Origin: Fidelibacterota bacterium | GTDB taxonomy: Bacteria > Fidelibacterota > Fidelibacteria > Fidelibacterales > DSDE01 | Direction: 5' to 3' | Length of the DNA: 11,384 nt | Assembly (NCBI GenBank): GCA_011049095.1 | Contig: DSDE01000507.1 | Coordinates: 1 to 11,384 of the forward strand | Part shown: one piece after another, positions 1 to 7,669 of the stretch | Layout of the letters: the number at the start of each line of letters is the position of its first letter | Position numbering within the stretch: position 1 is the first letter of the stretch | The notes under the pieces: model-generated | Database searches by the model: none | What the model saw: only the letters and a program-made list of their open reading frames with translations | What the model was told of the DNA's origin: nothing | Position numbers and translations under genes: made by a program

Positions 1-1272
1 CCAGGTTTCCTGCATACTCTGAACGAATGTTACCTGCCAGCTATTGGCATCTGTCGGGTCCGGTGAATAGAAATGATAAAATCCGCAACCCTCAACGATG
101 GTGGGATATACACCATTATCAGAAGAAGGAACAACCAAACACATCAGGTGCAGGCCGCCGTCTGCATCCACAGCCACTTCATTGTCATAGCCAATAAAGA
201 GCCCTTCAAATTCAAGAACCGTACCGTCTTCCAAATCTACGGAACTTGGGATATAGGTATCGAGAATGGCATCATCCAATACGGCGTCTGGAATATAATA
301 ATAGGGCATACCATTGGTGCCGCTTGTGCTCCAGGTGGTGCCATAGTCTTCTGTCTTGCGAATCATAAAGGTATGATATGTCGAGCCATTTACCTCTTCT
401 GCCCAGTAAGCAGTGCAGGCCACGTAGCCCACTCCATCGGCATTGATGCCAATTCCGGCATCGGAAGTATAATTCTCATTGGCTGTGCCCTGAAAATGGG
501 TCTCAACATCATAAATTTTGACAGCACGGGTGAAGCTGACAGCGCCGTCATCGCCGATACCCAGCGAATGAAACAAATATTTATTGCGGTTCGTCCAGCT
601 TGTGTAAACCACATTCAGATATCCGGCTCCTGCAGCGGCATCATAGCTGTAATCTGGAATGCCAACCCACATATCTTCAGGATTTCCCACTGTCATATTA
701 ATATCAACAGGATCGGTAAAAAAGCCACCAGCCCAGCCAAGCGCATCATAAGCATAAAGTGCCCGGCCTTCGTAAGTGCCGCCGCCGCCTGCATACTCAT
801 TCCAGATGATATAGGGATATCCTTCGCCACCAATGGCAGACGGATAACGACCGGCTACGGCGCCTGGTGCATTGGTATTCAATCCGGCATATCCTGTCCA
901 GGTTTCACCATTGTCAACACTTACCGCCGCGCCAATATGGCCACTGGAAGCCGTAAGGCCCTGAAACTGCCGATAAGCCATCACGAAATAGTTCTCATCC
1001 TCACTACCCATATTGAAGTGTGTCAGCGGGTTAGTCAGACCCACAACCATTCCATAGCCATTTAGGCTTGAATCCACTTTCACAGCATGCACCACCGGAT
1101 TATAATCGGGGCTTTTGCTTTTGGCAGAAATATTTGCCATCGTTTCGCCTTCTACCTTGTCAATCCGGTAGGCAGGCATTTTTGTCGTTTTGTCCATTTG
1201 CATTGGCTGTGCAGCAAACACAAGGCTCACCATCAGCGCTAATGTCAAAATGACAGTAACAAGTTTTTTCAC
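1..1272 (-). CDS. Secreted Asp-box (BNR/sialidase-like propeller) protein, C-terminus cut by window edge
   Basis: The reading frame is open for 424 codons from a GTG at 1272 down to base 1, with no stop, so the C-terminus lies outside the window. The GTG is preceded six bases away by AGGAG (1279-1283) and begins a clear signal peptide: MKKL, a hydrophobic stretch to about residue 19, then a VFA-AQ cleavage site near residue 20. The mature part carries two Asp-box motifs (S/T-x-D-x-G-x-T-W): SVDNGETW at residues 118-125 and TEDYGTTW at 307-314. It is rich in Gly, Tyr and Trp, as beta-propellers of this type are. Asp-boxes are structural and do not by themselves show sialidase activity; I see no catalytic residues I can assign. 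It may be an exported carbohydrate-binding or surface protein, and a C-terminal sorting domain could lie beyond the edge. It seems to be its own transcription unit, 155 bases after folC. Confidence 0.8.
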   Translation of the reverse strand, partial: MKKLVTVILTLALMVSLVFAAQPMQMDKTTKMPAYRIDKVEGETMANISAKSKSPDYNPVVHAVKVDSSLNGYGMVVGLTNPLTHFNMGSEDENYFVMAYRQFQGLTASSGHIGAAVSVDNGETWTGYAGLNTNAPGAVAGRYPSAIGGEGYPYIIWNEYAGGGGTYEGRALYAYDALGWAGGFFTDPVDINMTVGNPEDMWVGIPDYSYDAAAGAGYLNVVYTSWTNRNKYLFHSLGIGDDGAVSFTRAVKIYDVETHFQGTANENYTSDAGIGINADGVGYVACTAYWAEEVNGSTYHTFMIRKTEDYGTTWSTSGTNGMPYYYIPDAVLDDAILDTYIPSSVDLEDGTVLEFEGLFIGYDNEVAVDADGGLHLMCLVVPSSDNGVYPTIVEGCGFYHFYSPDPTDANSWQVTFVQSMQETW

Positions 1273-1427
1273 GTCTTTCTCCTTTCCTTATCTGTTAAAT
1301 GCTCAAACAGCTTATAAAAATTGATGACTGATTTTTCTCTGAATCTTGCTTTTCGCTGCCATCACTGAAAAAGCTAAAAACAAAGCAAGTTTAAAGCAAC
1401 AAAAACTTAATAATAATTCATAATAAA
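1273..1427. other. AT-rich gap between folC and the Asp-box gene
   Basis: The gap is very AT-rich, especially next to the folC stop. It must hold the leader and probably the promoter of the minus-strand Asp-box gene. I found no clean -35/-10 pair: a TATAAG on the minus strand (around 1309-1314) lacks a good -35 at the right distance. I also see no convincing GC-rich hairpin with a T-run to end folC transcription, so read-through into the Asp-box gene cannot be excluded. Confidence 0.4.
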
Positions 1428-2750
1428 TTAGAAAATATGTCTTGTATCGTCTAAAAGTTCCCATTTACTTAGCCAATAACGCTGAATTTCGTTGGCAATA
1501 TAATGAGTTCCGGCAATAATCAGGGGATTTTTATTATTACGCCTTTCTAAAACCGGCAGTGCATCTGTAAGTGAGGGATAAGAAGGGACCTGAAATCTTT
1601 CCCCCAAGTCACAGAGCTCACCAGGGTCCATAGCGCGATGGGAATCAGGGATGCCGCAAATATATAAATCTGCGTCAGCCTCCTTCACCATTGACAAGAT
1701 CTCAGGCGCCGCCTTATCACGCAAGAGGGCAATGAGAAAAGCAGGCCTATCTTTGGGAAAAAGCTCCTTCACCAGATTCAACAACGCTTTAAAACCGCCG
1801 GCATTATGAGCCACATCATAAAAAACTGCTGGTTCTTTCTGGAGCTGCTGAAAGCGTCCAGGCCAATAAATTGTGGCCAGCGCCTCTGCCAGCGCCTCTG
1901 CCTTCAGCTTTTCACCGCCCAAAAACAGCTTAACCGCCTCGATTGCCAATAAAATATTTCCCAACTGATGACGACCCGTCAGATTTACCCAAAAACTGCG
2001 CTTATATTCCTTGAGAATAATGCGCATTCCCGTCGGCTTAAGTTCCTCTATCTCTGCATAATCTGCTGGATCTACAACCTTTATTGATGCTTCCTGCTCT
2101 TTTGCTTTCTCTAAAATTTTATTCTGGCTTTCTCTAGCTTGAGAAAGCAGCAGCGCCGGTACGCCCCTTTTCAATATTCCAGCCTTTTCCGCAGCAATTT
2201 CTGCCAGTTTTTCTCCCAGAATATTGGTATGATCATAATCTATCTGTGATATAACCGATACCCGCGGCAATAGTACATTGGTGCTGTCAAGCCGCCCACC
2301 AAGACCCACTTCCACCACCGCCGCGTCCACCTGCTGTCTGCGAAACTCATAAAATGCCAGACCGGTACAAATTTCAAAAAAACTTATATCGTGGCTATCA
2401 AGCCAAGCTTGCCATTTGTTAATTGTATAGTCAAGTTGTTTATCACTGATCATTTCACCATCGATGCGTATTCGCTCATTAAATTTCATCAGATGCGGTG
2501 ATGTAAAGCGACCGGTCTTTAAACCGCAGCATTCCAAAATCCGTGCTGCTGCTGCCACAATTGTGCCCTTGCCGTTTGTCCCTGCCACGTGTATAGATGG
2601 GAAACTAGTTTCTGGATGTTCCAGATATTCCATAAATGCTTCGGTTCGTTCCAGCCCCAACCGCATTGCCCCGCCTAAACGCTTATAGAGCTCAGATAAA
2701 TAACGCTGATGCGGCTCCTGCTCTATGTTTGCCATAGCCATTTTTTCCAT
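1428..2750 (-). CDS. folC: Folylpolyglutamate synthase / dihydrofolate synthase (FolC)
   Basis: This ATP-dependent ligase adds glutamate to folates in the cytoplasm, and in many bacteria also makes dihydrofolate from dihydropteroate. The 440 residues match the usual family length. Visible Mur-ligase-type features are the P-loop GTNGKGT (57-63), the FTSPHL...FNERIRI signature (82-96), VVEVGLGGRLDSTNV (145-159), DYDHTNILG (171-179) with EKAGILK after it (188-194), WPGRFQ (296-301) and YDVAHNAGG (311-319) in the C-terminal domain. The last motif has Ala where DVAHNP/DGAHNP is common. Whether it has both activities cannot be told from sequence. The ATG at 2750 has only a weak ribosome binding site; in-frame ATGs at 2741 and 2735 are alternatives, and the one at 2741 has GGA at a better distance. 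It starts 17 bases after the murI stop and is last in the operon. Confidence 0.95.
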   Translation of the reverse strand: MEKMAMANIEQEPHQRYLSELYKRLGGAMRLGLERTEAFMEYLEHPETSFPSIHVAGTNGKGTIVAAAARILECCGLKTGRFTSPHLMKFNERIRIDGEMISDKQLDYTINKWQAWLDSHDISFFEICTGLAFYEFRRQQVDAAVVEVGLGGRLDSTNVLLPRVSVISQIDYDHTNILGEKLAEIAAEKAGILKRGVPALLLSQARESQNKILEKAKEQEASIKVVDPADYAEIEELKPTGMRIILKEYKRSFWVNLTGRHQLGNILLAIEAVKLFLGGEKLKAEALAEALATIYWPGRFQQLQKEPAVFYDVAHNAGGFKALLNLVKELFPKDRPAFLIALLRDKAAPEILSMVKEADADLYICGIPDSHRAMDPGELCDLGERFQVPSYPSLTDALPVLERRNNKNPLIIAGTHYIANEIQRYWLSKWELLDDTRHIF

Positions 2751-2767
2751 TCTACATTTTTTCTATT

Positions 2768-3631
2768 CTAGCAGGAATGCTTTTCTGTATATCTTTCCAG
2801 CGTTTCAATCGGCAATTTTTCCAAATTTTTCAGCTCATAGCCGAGAAATTGTCTGCTGAGTTCTTCAAATTTCTGTGGCAGATCAGTAATATAAAAGCGC
2901 GTGCTGCCGGGAGCATCACTTTGCCTGAGCAGCGCTTTTTCTTCTAAAAGTGTGGCCAGATCACGTGCCACTGCAGCAGGAGAATCAATAATAAAGGTTT
3001 TGGGAAGCAAACGCCGTAAGACCGGCTCGAGCAGCGGATAGTGGGTGCAGCCAAGAATCAGCGCATCGGGAGAATGCATTATCATCTGCTGAAGATAAAG
3101 CCGTGCTACCTGCTCCGTTACAACATGATTATGCCAGCCTTCTTCCACTAATGGCACAAACAAGGGGCAGGCCTGACTCTCTGTCTCACCGGAAAACCCG
3201 GCTGCTTCCAGTGCTTTCAGATAGGTGCCGCTATTTATTGTGCCACTTGTGCCAAGTATGCCAACCATACGTGCTCCCCTCTGAATAAGCGCCTTCACAC
3301 CAGGCCGAATCACGCCAATGATTGGGACCGTCACTTTGGACTCCAGATAATCAAGCGCCGCTGAAGAAGCCGTATTACAGGCAATAACAATTGCTTTAAC
3401 AGGGATATCAAGTAAAAATTGACATATTTGCTCCGAAAATCGCTGGACTGTTTGCCGGCTTTTGCTGCCATAAGGAACCCGGGCAGTATCGCCCAGATAG
3501 ACGAAATTTTCATTGGGAAGAAGCTTTTTTATCGCCTTAAAAACGGTCAGGCCGCCCAATCCACTATCAAATATGCCTATGGGAGCATTCCTGTCTGCTC
3601 CCGATTCCTCATTGACGAATTTCCTGTTCAT
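2768..3631 (-). CDS. murI: Glutamate racemase (MurI)
   Basis: It converts L-glutamate to D-glutamate for peptidoglycan stem peptides, in the cytoplasm and without a cofactor. Numbered from the ATG at 3631 (287 residues), it shows the N-terminal IGIFDSGLGGLTV (18-30), YLGDTARVPYG (45-55), the first catalytic cysteine in IACNTASSAA (Cys85) and the second in ILGCTHYPLL (Cys195), so both acid/base cysteines are present. The family is typically about 260-290 residues. The start is uncertain: an in-frame ATG at 3661 gives 10 more residues but overlaps the upstream amidase by 53 bases and has no ribosome binding site, whereas the ATG at 3631 follows AAAGAGA and overlaps by 23 bases. The overlap with the amidase suggests translational coupling, which makes sense as both act on peptidoglycan. 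Confidence 0.95.
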   Translation of the reverse strand: MNRKFVNEESGADRNAPIGIFDSGLGGLTVFKAIKKLLPNENFVYLGDTARVPYGSKSRQTVQRFSEQICQFLLDIPVKAIVIACNTASSAALDYLESKVTVPIIGVIRPGVKALIQRGARMVGILGTSGTINSGTYLKALEAAGFSGETESQACPLFVPLVEEGWHNHVVTEQVARLYLQQMIMHSPDALILGCTHYPLLEPVLRRLLPKTFIIDSPAAVARDLATLLEEKALLRQSDAPGSTRFYITDLPQKFEELSRQFLGYELKNLEKLPIETLERYTEKHSC

Positions 3632-5099
3632 TTTTCTCTTTAAACTCCATAATCGCTTCATACATTGCTTCGGCGATTTTTTGTCTGTACTCTTTTGTTT
3701 TAAGCCGTCTCAGGTCTTCGCGATTGCTGATAAAACCAATTTCTGTCAGGACATTTGGCATTGAAGCGCCAAAAAGCACATAAAAGCCAGCCTGTTTTAC
3801 ACCTCGGCTGTAAGTCCTTTTACTATGGGCCTTCTTTATATATTTCTTTTCAATGAAGTCTGCCAGCCTGGCGCTCTCTTTTTGATACTGATTTTGCGTC
3901 ATCACTGCCAAAATATGCTGCTCCGATGTGAGTTTCTCGTAAAATTCCTGATTTTCCTCAAATTTGATCACCTTATTTTCCAGCTCCGTTACCTCTACGG
4001 CACGATCATTTTTTTCAGTGCTCAGCAGATAAGTTTCGCTGCCATATGCTTGCCGGTTGCGGCTGGAATTGCAATGCACACTGATAAAAAGCTTACCACC
4101 CGCCTGATTGGCTATTTTAGTTCGCTCTTTAATCGGCACAAAAACATCGGTAGTTCGGGTGTAAACTACCTTTATCTCACTATTGCGCTCCAGCAGCTTA
4201 CCCAATCTTTTCACCACATCCAGTGTGATCATTTTCTCCTGCGTGCCGTCATACGCCACAGCGCCCGGGTCTTTACCGCCATGACCGGCATCCAATACAA
4301 TGGTATCAATGAGCCATTTGCTCCGTTTTTCTAAAAGCTGAGTCTGGGTATCTCCCGTCACCGGCGTCCGCAGCGTAATAACAATGCTCCTGGGATTTTC
4401 TTCAATATAAAAATCGTAGCTGCTCAGCTTTTTCCGCAGCCGAAAAGAGAGTTGCAGCGATTCACCTGTCTGGATCGGCACCATCTCACGAACGGTGCCT
4501 TCTGAAAAAGTTTTTGCAAAAGCAGCCGTGTCCGCCGTTGCCTCATATAGCGTAAAGTAGAGCCAGTTATTGGGACCTTCCCATAGCTTGCAGTGCTCCT
4601 TACGATATTTTTCAGTCGTTTGAATACGGATAATCGTCCCATTTTTAAATTCCCGAAAAGTGATATCCTGCACCGTGAAACCGCTTGGTTTCAGAATATG
4701 GCCCTTTTCAGCAGGCGAATAGATCATTTCCGAAAAAAAATAGAGCCGCAGCAGTAATAAGTATTCAGACAAGGGATAATAAAGCTCATCATTAAAAAGC
4801 TCGGTGGTCGTGCTCAGATGCATCAATTGATTATCAATAGAAAAAAACATGCTGCCTGCATAAAAGCTGACGCTCTTTCCATTGAGATTGGCCGACAGAA
4901 TCATCTGTTTTTTATCGAGATGGAGGCTGCTGCCAAAAACTTTCAAGAAATGGTTCAAACTGATCCACTCTTCTCCATAAAGCATTTTCATATTGACGCT
5001 TTCCACCCGGGCGCCATCTTTAAGGAGAAATGCGGCAGTCTGGCCATAGATAAGACTGCTGAGGAGAAAAACGGAAAGCAGAATAAGGGACTTTTTCAT
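3609..5099 (-). CDS. N-acetylmuramoyl-L-alanine amidase, AMIN-like plus Amidase_3, exported
   Basis: It is a zinc amidase that cuts the bond between N-acetylmuramic acid and L-alanine in peptidoglycan, typically to separate daughter cells. Domains in order over 496 residues: signal peptide (1 to about 20, MKKS then a hydrophobic core); residues 25-130 resembling a copper-amine-oxidase-N-like domain (ISLNHFLKVFG at 47-57, YYPLSEYLLLL at 107-117); an AMIN-like beta region (about 140-245), which in relatives targets the enzyme to the division site; and the Amidase_3 catalytic domain (about 265-485). The expected zinc ligands are His273 (DAGHGG), Glu288 and His342 (SVHCN), with the catalytic Glu453 in TEIGFISN. 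The insertion after the third ligand (about 360-430) may hold a regulatory helix as in AmiB/AmiC, an inference from position. It starts 19 bases after the barrel gene's stop without a clear Shine-Dalgarno, and overlaps murI. Confidence 0.93.
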   Translation of the reverse strand: MKKSLILLSVFLLSSLIYGQTAAFLLKDGARVESVNMKMLYGEEWISLNHFLKVFGSSLHLDKKQMILSANLNGKSVSFYAGSMFFSIDNQLMHLSTTTELFNDELYYPLSEYLLLLRLYFFSEMIYSPAEKGHILKPSGFTVQDITFREFKNGTIIRIQTTEKYRKEHCKLWEGPNNWLYFTLYEATADTAAFAKTFSEGTVREMVPIQTGESLQLSFRLRKKLSSYDFYIEENPRSIVITLRTPVTGDTQTQLLEKRSKWLIDTIVLDAGHGGKDPGAVAYDGTQEKMITLDVVKRLGKLLERNSEIKVVYTRTTDVFVPIKERTKIANQAGGKLFISVHCNSSRNRQAYGSETYLLSTEKNDRAVEVTELENKVIKFEENQEFYEKLTSEQHILAVMTQNQYQKESARLADFIEKKYIKKAHSKRTYSRGVKQAGFYVLFGASMPNVLTEIGFISNREDLRRLKTKEYRQKIAEAMYEAIMEFKEKNEQEIRQ

Positions 5100-5118
5100 A
5101 GGCGGGAATTTATAACTG

Positions 5119-6519
5119 TCAATTGTTTAATGCAATTTGCATTTGCATTTGCAGCTCAGTTTCTTTTTGAGAATGTGACGCTAAGAGGCTAAAGCTAAGC
5201 GACTGATAAAAAACCAGCCATTCAGCATCAAGCCAGCGACCTGATTGGCGAATGCTCTGTATCCGATATGTACCCCCGCTATTAATCCGGAGCAGATAGA
5301 GTGGATGCTCCCTGTGGGAATACCCCCTGCTCCACTGCAATCGCAGGCGATGCCAGGAGCTTTTCCTCTCGGCTCGGACCCAAAGCGCCGTGGCGGCCTG
5401 CTCCCATAGGAAAAAATCGGCGCCATTGTTTATAATTATCATTTTCCCAAGCCTCAATGCCATCTTTATCTGAACAAGGTTGCGCTCTGTTTCCTCCATT
5501 TCCAGCAGATAGGGAAACTGCTGCGACTTTATCTTTGCAATCGTAGTGGAATGACGAAAACGAAACTGAATTTCACCATCATCTAACCTGAATGCCAATT
5601 GATGAAACTGCTCATCTGTCTCCAGCGCCAGCTTATTGAAGCGATAAAGAAAGATTTCATAATTCAGCCGTGGCATAAGCTGCCACCGGATACCTGTTCC
5701 TATCCCTTGGCTGCCTGGCTGTGGCCTGCCACCCCAGCGAAGATCGCCATTTTGAGAGTGAAAGTCATCTGAGGTGCCCATTCCCAGGAGAAAAAGACGC
5801 AGCCCGTTCTCCGGCTCTGCCATAAATTCTGCAGCGATATGCTCCCAAGATGCCCACCGAAAAGAGCTGCTGCCACCAACTCTAAAAAATCTAGTTGGAT
5901 GATATTCACCCCACAAGTCCATTACCGGTGATTCTACATTATACAAGCCAGCGCCGGCATTCCAGTTCTTTTGTTTCAGATTCAGCGCGGTACCATAGCT
6001 GTCTTTCCTATCAAAAATGGTGATATGAATCGCCTCATTCTCATAAGCCAGCGCCCTGATTTCTCCATAACTACTGTATGGTTTCATTGCGATTTTAATT
6101 TGGGGTGAGCTCAGATTTTGCGTATTGCTGACACTCATCTTGCCAAACTCGTCGCCAAAATAGTAGCCTTGCCCCAGCTTGATGCTCCCATAACCATAAT
6201 AAAAGTGCCACATTCCCAATTGTAGCTTGCTGCTGTTCCAGGATTTCATCGGCTTTTCGTTCCATACCTGATCATTATGGATAAACAGAAAGCGCTCCGG
6301 CAATTCGATGCGGAAGTATTGATTAAAATAGTCCCGCTGGCTGCTCTTCTTGCGGATACGGTACCAGCTTTTAGCTTCAGTGGGAATAAATTCATCCCAA
6401 AAGCTTAGGTCTGTGTCATAAACATCAGGAAAATCATAAAAAATCAGTGAATCAGGTCCGGCAGCAATGGCATTTTTTCCAAAATAAATTAACAAGAGCA
6501 GATAAATCAGTTTTTTCAA
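5119..6519 (-). CDS. Predicted outer-membrane beta-barrel protein, resembling the barrel of ComEA-like helix-hairpin-helix proteins
   Basis: The 466-residue product has a signal peptide (MKKLIYLLLLIYF, cleavage near AIAA at 17-20), then long stretches of alternating hydrophobic and polar residues with many aromatic residues, typical of an outer-membrane barrel, and no cytoplasmic-type domain. Residues 106-130 (FYYGYGSIKLGQGYYFGDEFGK and following) and 141-180 (with KPYSSYGEIRALAYE) resemble, from memory, the barrel of Bacteroidetes proteins in which helix-hairpin-helix repeats precede a barrel with a GQGL motif. No helix-hairpin-helix is visible here. The start is TTG at 6519, overlapping the upstream TGA by four bases (TTGA), so translation is probably coupled; AGGA lies nine bases upstream. 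The function is unknown. The operon position before an amidase points to the envelope. Confidence 0.8.
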   Translation of the reverse strand: MKKLIYLLLLIYFGKNAIAAGPDSLIFYDFPDVYDTDLSFWDEFIPTEAKSWYRIRKKSSQRDYFNQYFRIELPERFLFIHNDQVWNEKPMKSWNSSKLQLGMWHFYYGYGSIKLGQGYYFGDEFGKMSVSNTQNLSSPQIKIAMKPYSSYGEIRALAYENEAIHITIFDRKDSYGTALNLKQKNWNAGAGLYNVESPVMDLWGEYHPTRFFRVGGSSSFRWASWEHIAAEFMAEPENGLRLFLLGMGTSDDFHSQNGDLRWGGRPQPGSQGIGTGIRWQLMPRLNYEIFLYRFNKLALETDEQFHQLAFRLDDGEIQFRFRHSTTIAKIKSQQFPYLLEMEETERNLVQIKMALRLGKMIIINNGADFFLWEQAATALWVRAERKSSWHRLRLQWSRGYSHREHPLYLLRINSGGTYRIQSIRQSGRWLDAEWLVFYQSLSFSLLASHSQKETELQMQMQIALNN

Positions 6520-7313
6520 TGAGCCGTATCCTGATATTCAATGCTCCACACCGGTATAAGTCCCAAATAACGATGCCACCCTGCCATCTGCCGGAATTGA
6601 TAATGTCGCCAGAAAAATGATAAATTCGCGCTAAGCATTTCATTGCTGCCATTCCAGGCCAGACCATATGACAATATCTCCTTAAAATTACCCTGAATCG
6701 CTAACGCTGCTGCTCCGCCAAGGGTCTCTGCCTTCTGGTAGCCCGCCATTAAAGTCAGATTCTGTAGCTGGTAATTTAGCGCAAGATTAAAAAGAGGCAT
6801 TCTTTGAGATAAAAAGCCAGAGGGATATTCCGCGAGATGCAGATAGCTGACACCCAGCGCCATTTTTTCCAAAGGGTGAAAAAGAAAACCCATTGAAAGA
6901 TGCCCTTTATGTGTGGCATTCTCTTTCTGAACCTGAAGCATGCTCCATTCAAATGCACCGCCAATATCTACAGATTCTGACTGATAAAATCGAAACTGCA
7001 TCACGGCAAAATAGCTGGTAATCAGCTCATGCATCTGTCCATTTAGGTTAAAAACCGGTTTTAATGGAAACCGGGCATTATAAAGTGATAAACTCAGCTC
7101 CTGAATGCCATAATCAGACCACATTGGTGAATAGCTGAGCTGATAGGCCCCTGTTTGTGGCAGCACTGCCGGATTTGCAGCCGCCGCATCAAAGCCATAA
7201 ACCGGTGACAACGCAAGAAATGCAAGGCCTCGACTGCCTGCCCCTGCCAAAAAACTGTCGGCGCTATAAGCGCTGCAAGTCAGAAAAATGGCCAAAATCA
7301 ATCGCAAACGCAT
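6516..7313 (-). CDS. Predicted outer-membrane barrel protein, PorV/PorQ/FadL-like N-terminus
   Basis: The 265-residue product begins with a signal peptide (MRLRLILAIFLTCSAYSA, cleavage near residue 18). The mature N-terminus has GAGSRGLAFLALSPVYG (24-40) then DAAAANPAVLP (42-52). This is the layout of PorV/PorQ/FadL-like barrels, in which a glycine-rich strand is followed by a conserved NPA/NPAGL motif. The rest alternates hydrophobic and polar residues with frequent aromatics, as in barrel strands. It is shorter than typical PorV (about 350-400). The ATG has GGGAG five bases upstream. It is first in the minus-strand operon and is followed, with a four-base overlap, by the second barrel gene. 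I cannot assign a cargo or a link to type IX secretion; PorV-like families also occur without it. Confidence 0.78.
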   Translation of the reverse strand: MRLRLILAIFLTCSAYSADSFLAGAGSRGLAFLALSPVYGFDAAAANPAVLPQTGAYQLSYSPMWSDYGIQELSLSLYNARFPLKPVFNLNGQMHELITSYFAVMQFRFYQSESVDIGGAFEWSMLQVQKENATHKGHLSMGFLFHPLEKMALGVSYLHLAEYPSGFLSQRMPLFNLALNYQLQNLTLMAGYQKAETLGGAAALAIQGNFKEILSYGLAWNGSNEMLSANLSFFWRHYQFRQMAGWHRYLGLIPVWSIEYQDTAH

Positions 7314-7607
7314 AAAAACTCCCAGTTATCGCAAATAATTTGCTGCCATTTATCAACTTTAGCAAGGAGAATATTAAAAAGCTGGGAAAAAATAAGCCTG
7401 GGCTAACACAAAGGAGAACTGGGGACCTAAGCACAATGCCCATCAAATAAAGATATCCGCAATCCCAACCTTCATTTATTTCTGAAAGGATATAGGCTCC
7501 TTTTAGAGAAAATGAAAGCGCCCCTCATGCTCAAAAGTATCGCTCGAGTGAAGCAACAGGCTTTCTAGGTTATTGAAATAAGCAGTGTCATAAGATAAAA
7601 ATGGCAT
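7314..7607. other. Gap upstream of the barrel operon; no supported gene
   Basis: This must contain the leader and promoter of the minus-strand operon, but I found no promoter with both boxes at standard spacing. The minus strand has a hydrophobic open frame (7446 down to 7264) that overlaps the barrel gene and lacks a ribosome binding site, and a small inverted repeat AAAGGA-7 nt-TCCTTT (about 7484-7502). Nothing here is strong enough to call a gene. Confidence 0.4.
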
Positions 7608-7618
7608 AATTCCGACCA
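7608..7618 (+). repeat. Left copy of an 11-base direct repeat flanking the putative element
   Basis: AATTCCGACCA occurs here and again at 8100-8110. The two copies sit three and five bases outside the two arms of an inverted repeat, a layout expected of a target duplication around an inserted element, although 11 bases is long for most insertion families. Confidence 0.4.
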
Positions 7619-7621
7619 GAC

Positions 7622-7634
7622 CTGTCCAAAATAA
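7622..7634 (+). repeat. Left inverted-repeat arm
   Basis: CTGTCCAAAATAA matches the reverse complement of 8082-8094 at 12 of 13 positions. The core GTCCAAAAT recurs inverted at 7928-7938. Confidence 0.45.
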
Positions 7635-7669
7635 AATTTTCCTATTCACAAATCCCTTTTCCAAGTTGA

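Larger units (their letters stand above)
7503..7649 (-). other. Possible small ORF of 48 residues, probably not real
   Basis: A GTG at 7649 opens 48 codons (MNRKILFWTGLVGIMPFL and on), with AAGGG four to five bases upstream and a signal-peptide-like N-terminus. The next minus-strand frame continues open from about 7510 toward 7264, so it might also be the front part of a frameshifted gene. Against this, its first ten codons lie in the putative mobile element end (7619 onward), so the start may be fortuitous. I do not recognise the product. Confidence 0.15.

Noticed and set aside
73..1065. Plus-strand open frame of 330 codons
   Set aside because: It lies exactly antisense and in codon register to the Asp-box gene, has no ribosome binding site, and its protein is Ile-rich with no recognisable motif. 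The minus-strand frame has a signal peptide, Asp-boxes and a good ribosome binding site.
3825..4334. Plus-strand open frame of 169 codons
   Set aside because: It is antisense to the catalytic domain of the amidase, which shows all its zinc ligands on the minus strand.
7264..7446. Minus-strand hydrophobic frame of 60 codons as a stand-alone gene
   Set aside because: It has no clear ribosome binding site, overlaps the barrel gene by 50 bases and has no recognisable family; it is mentioned only as part of a possible frameshifted remnant.
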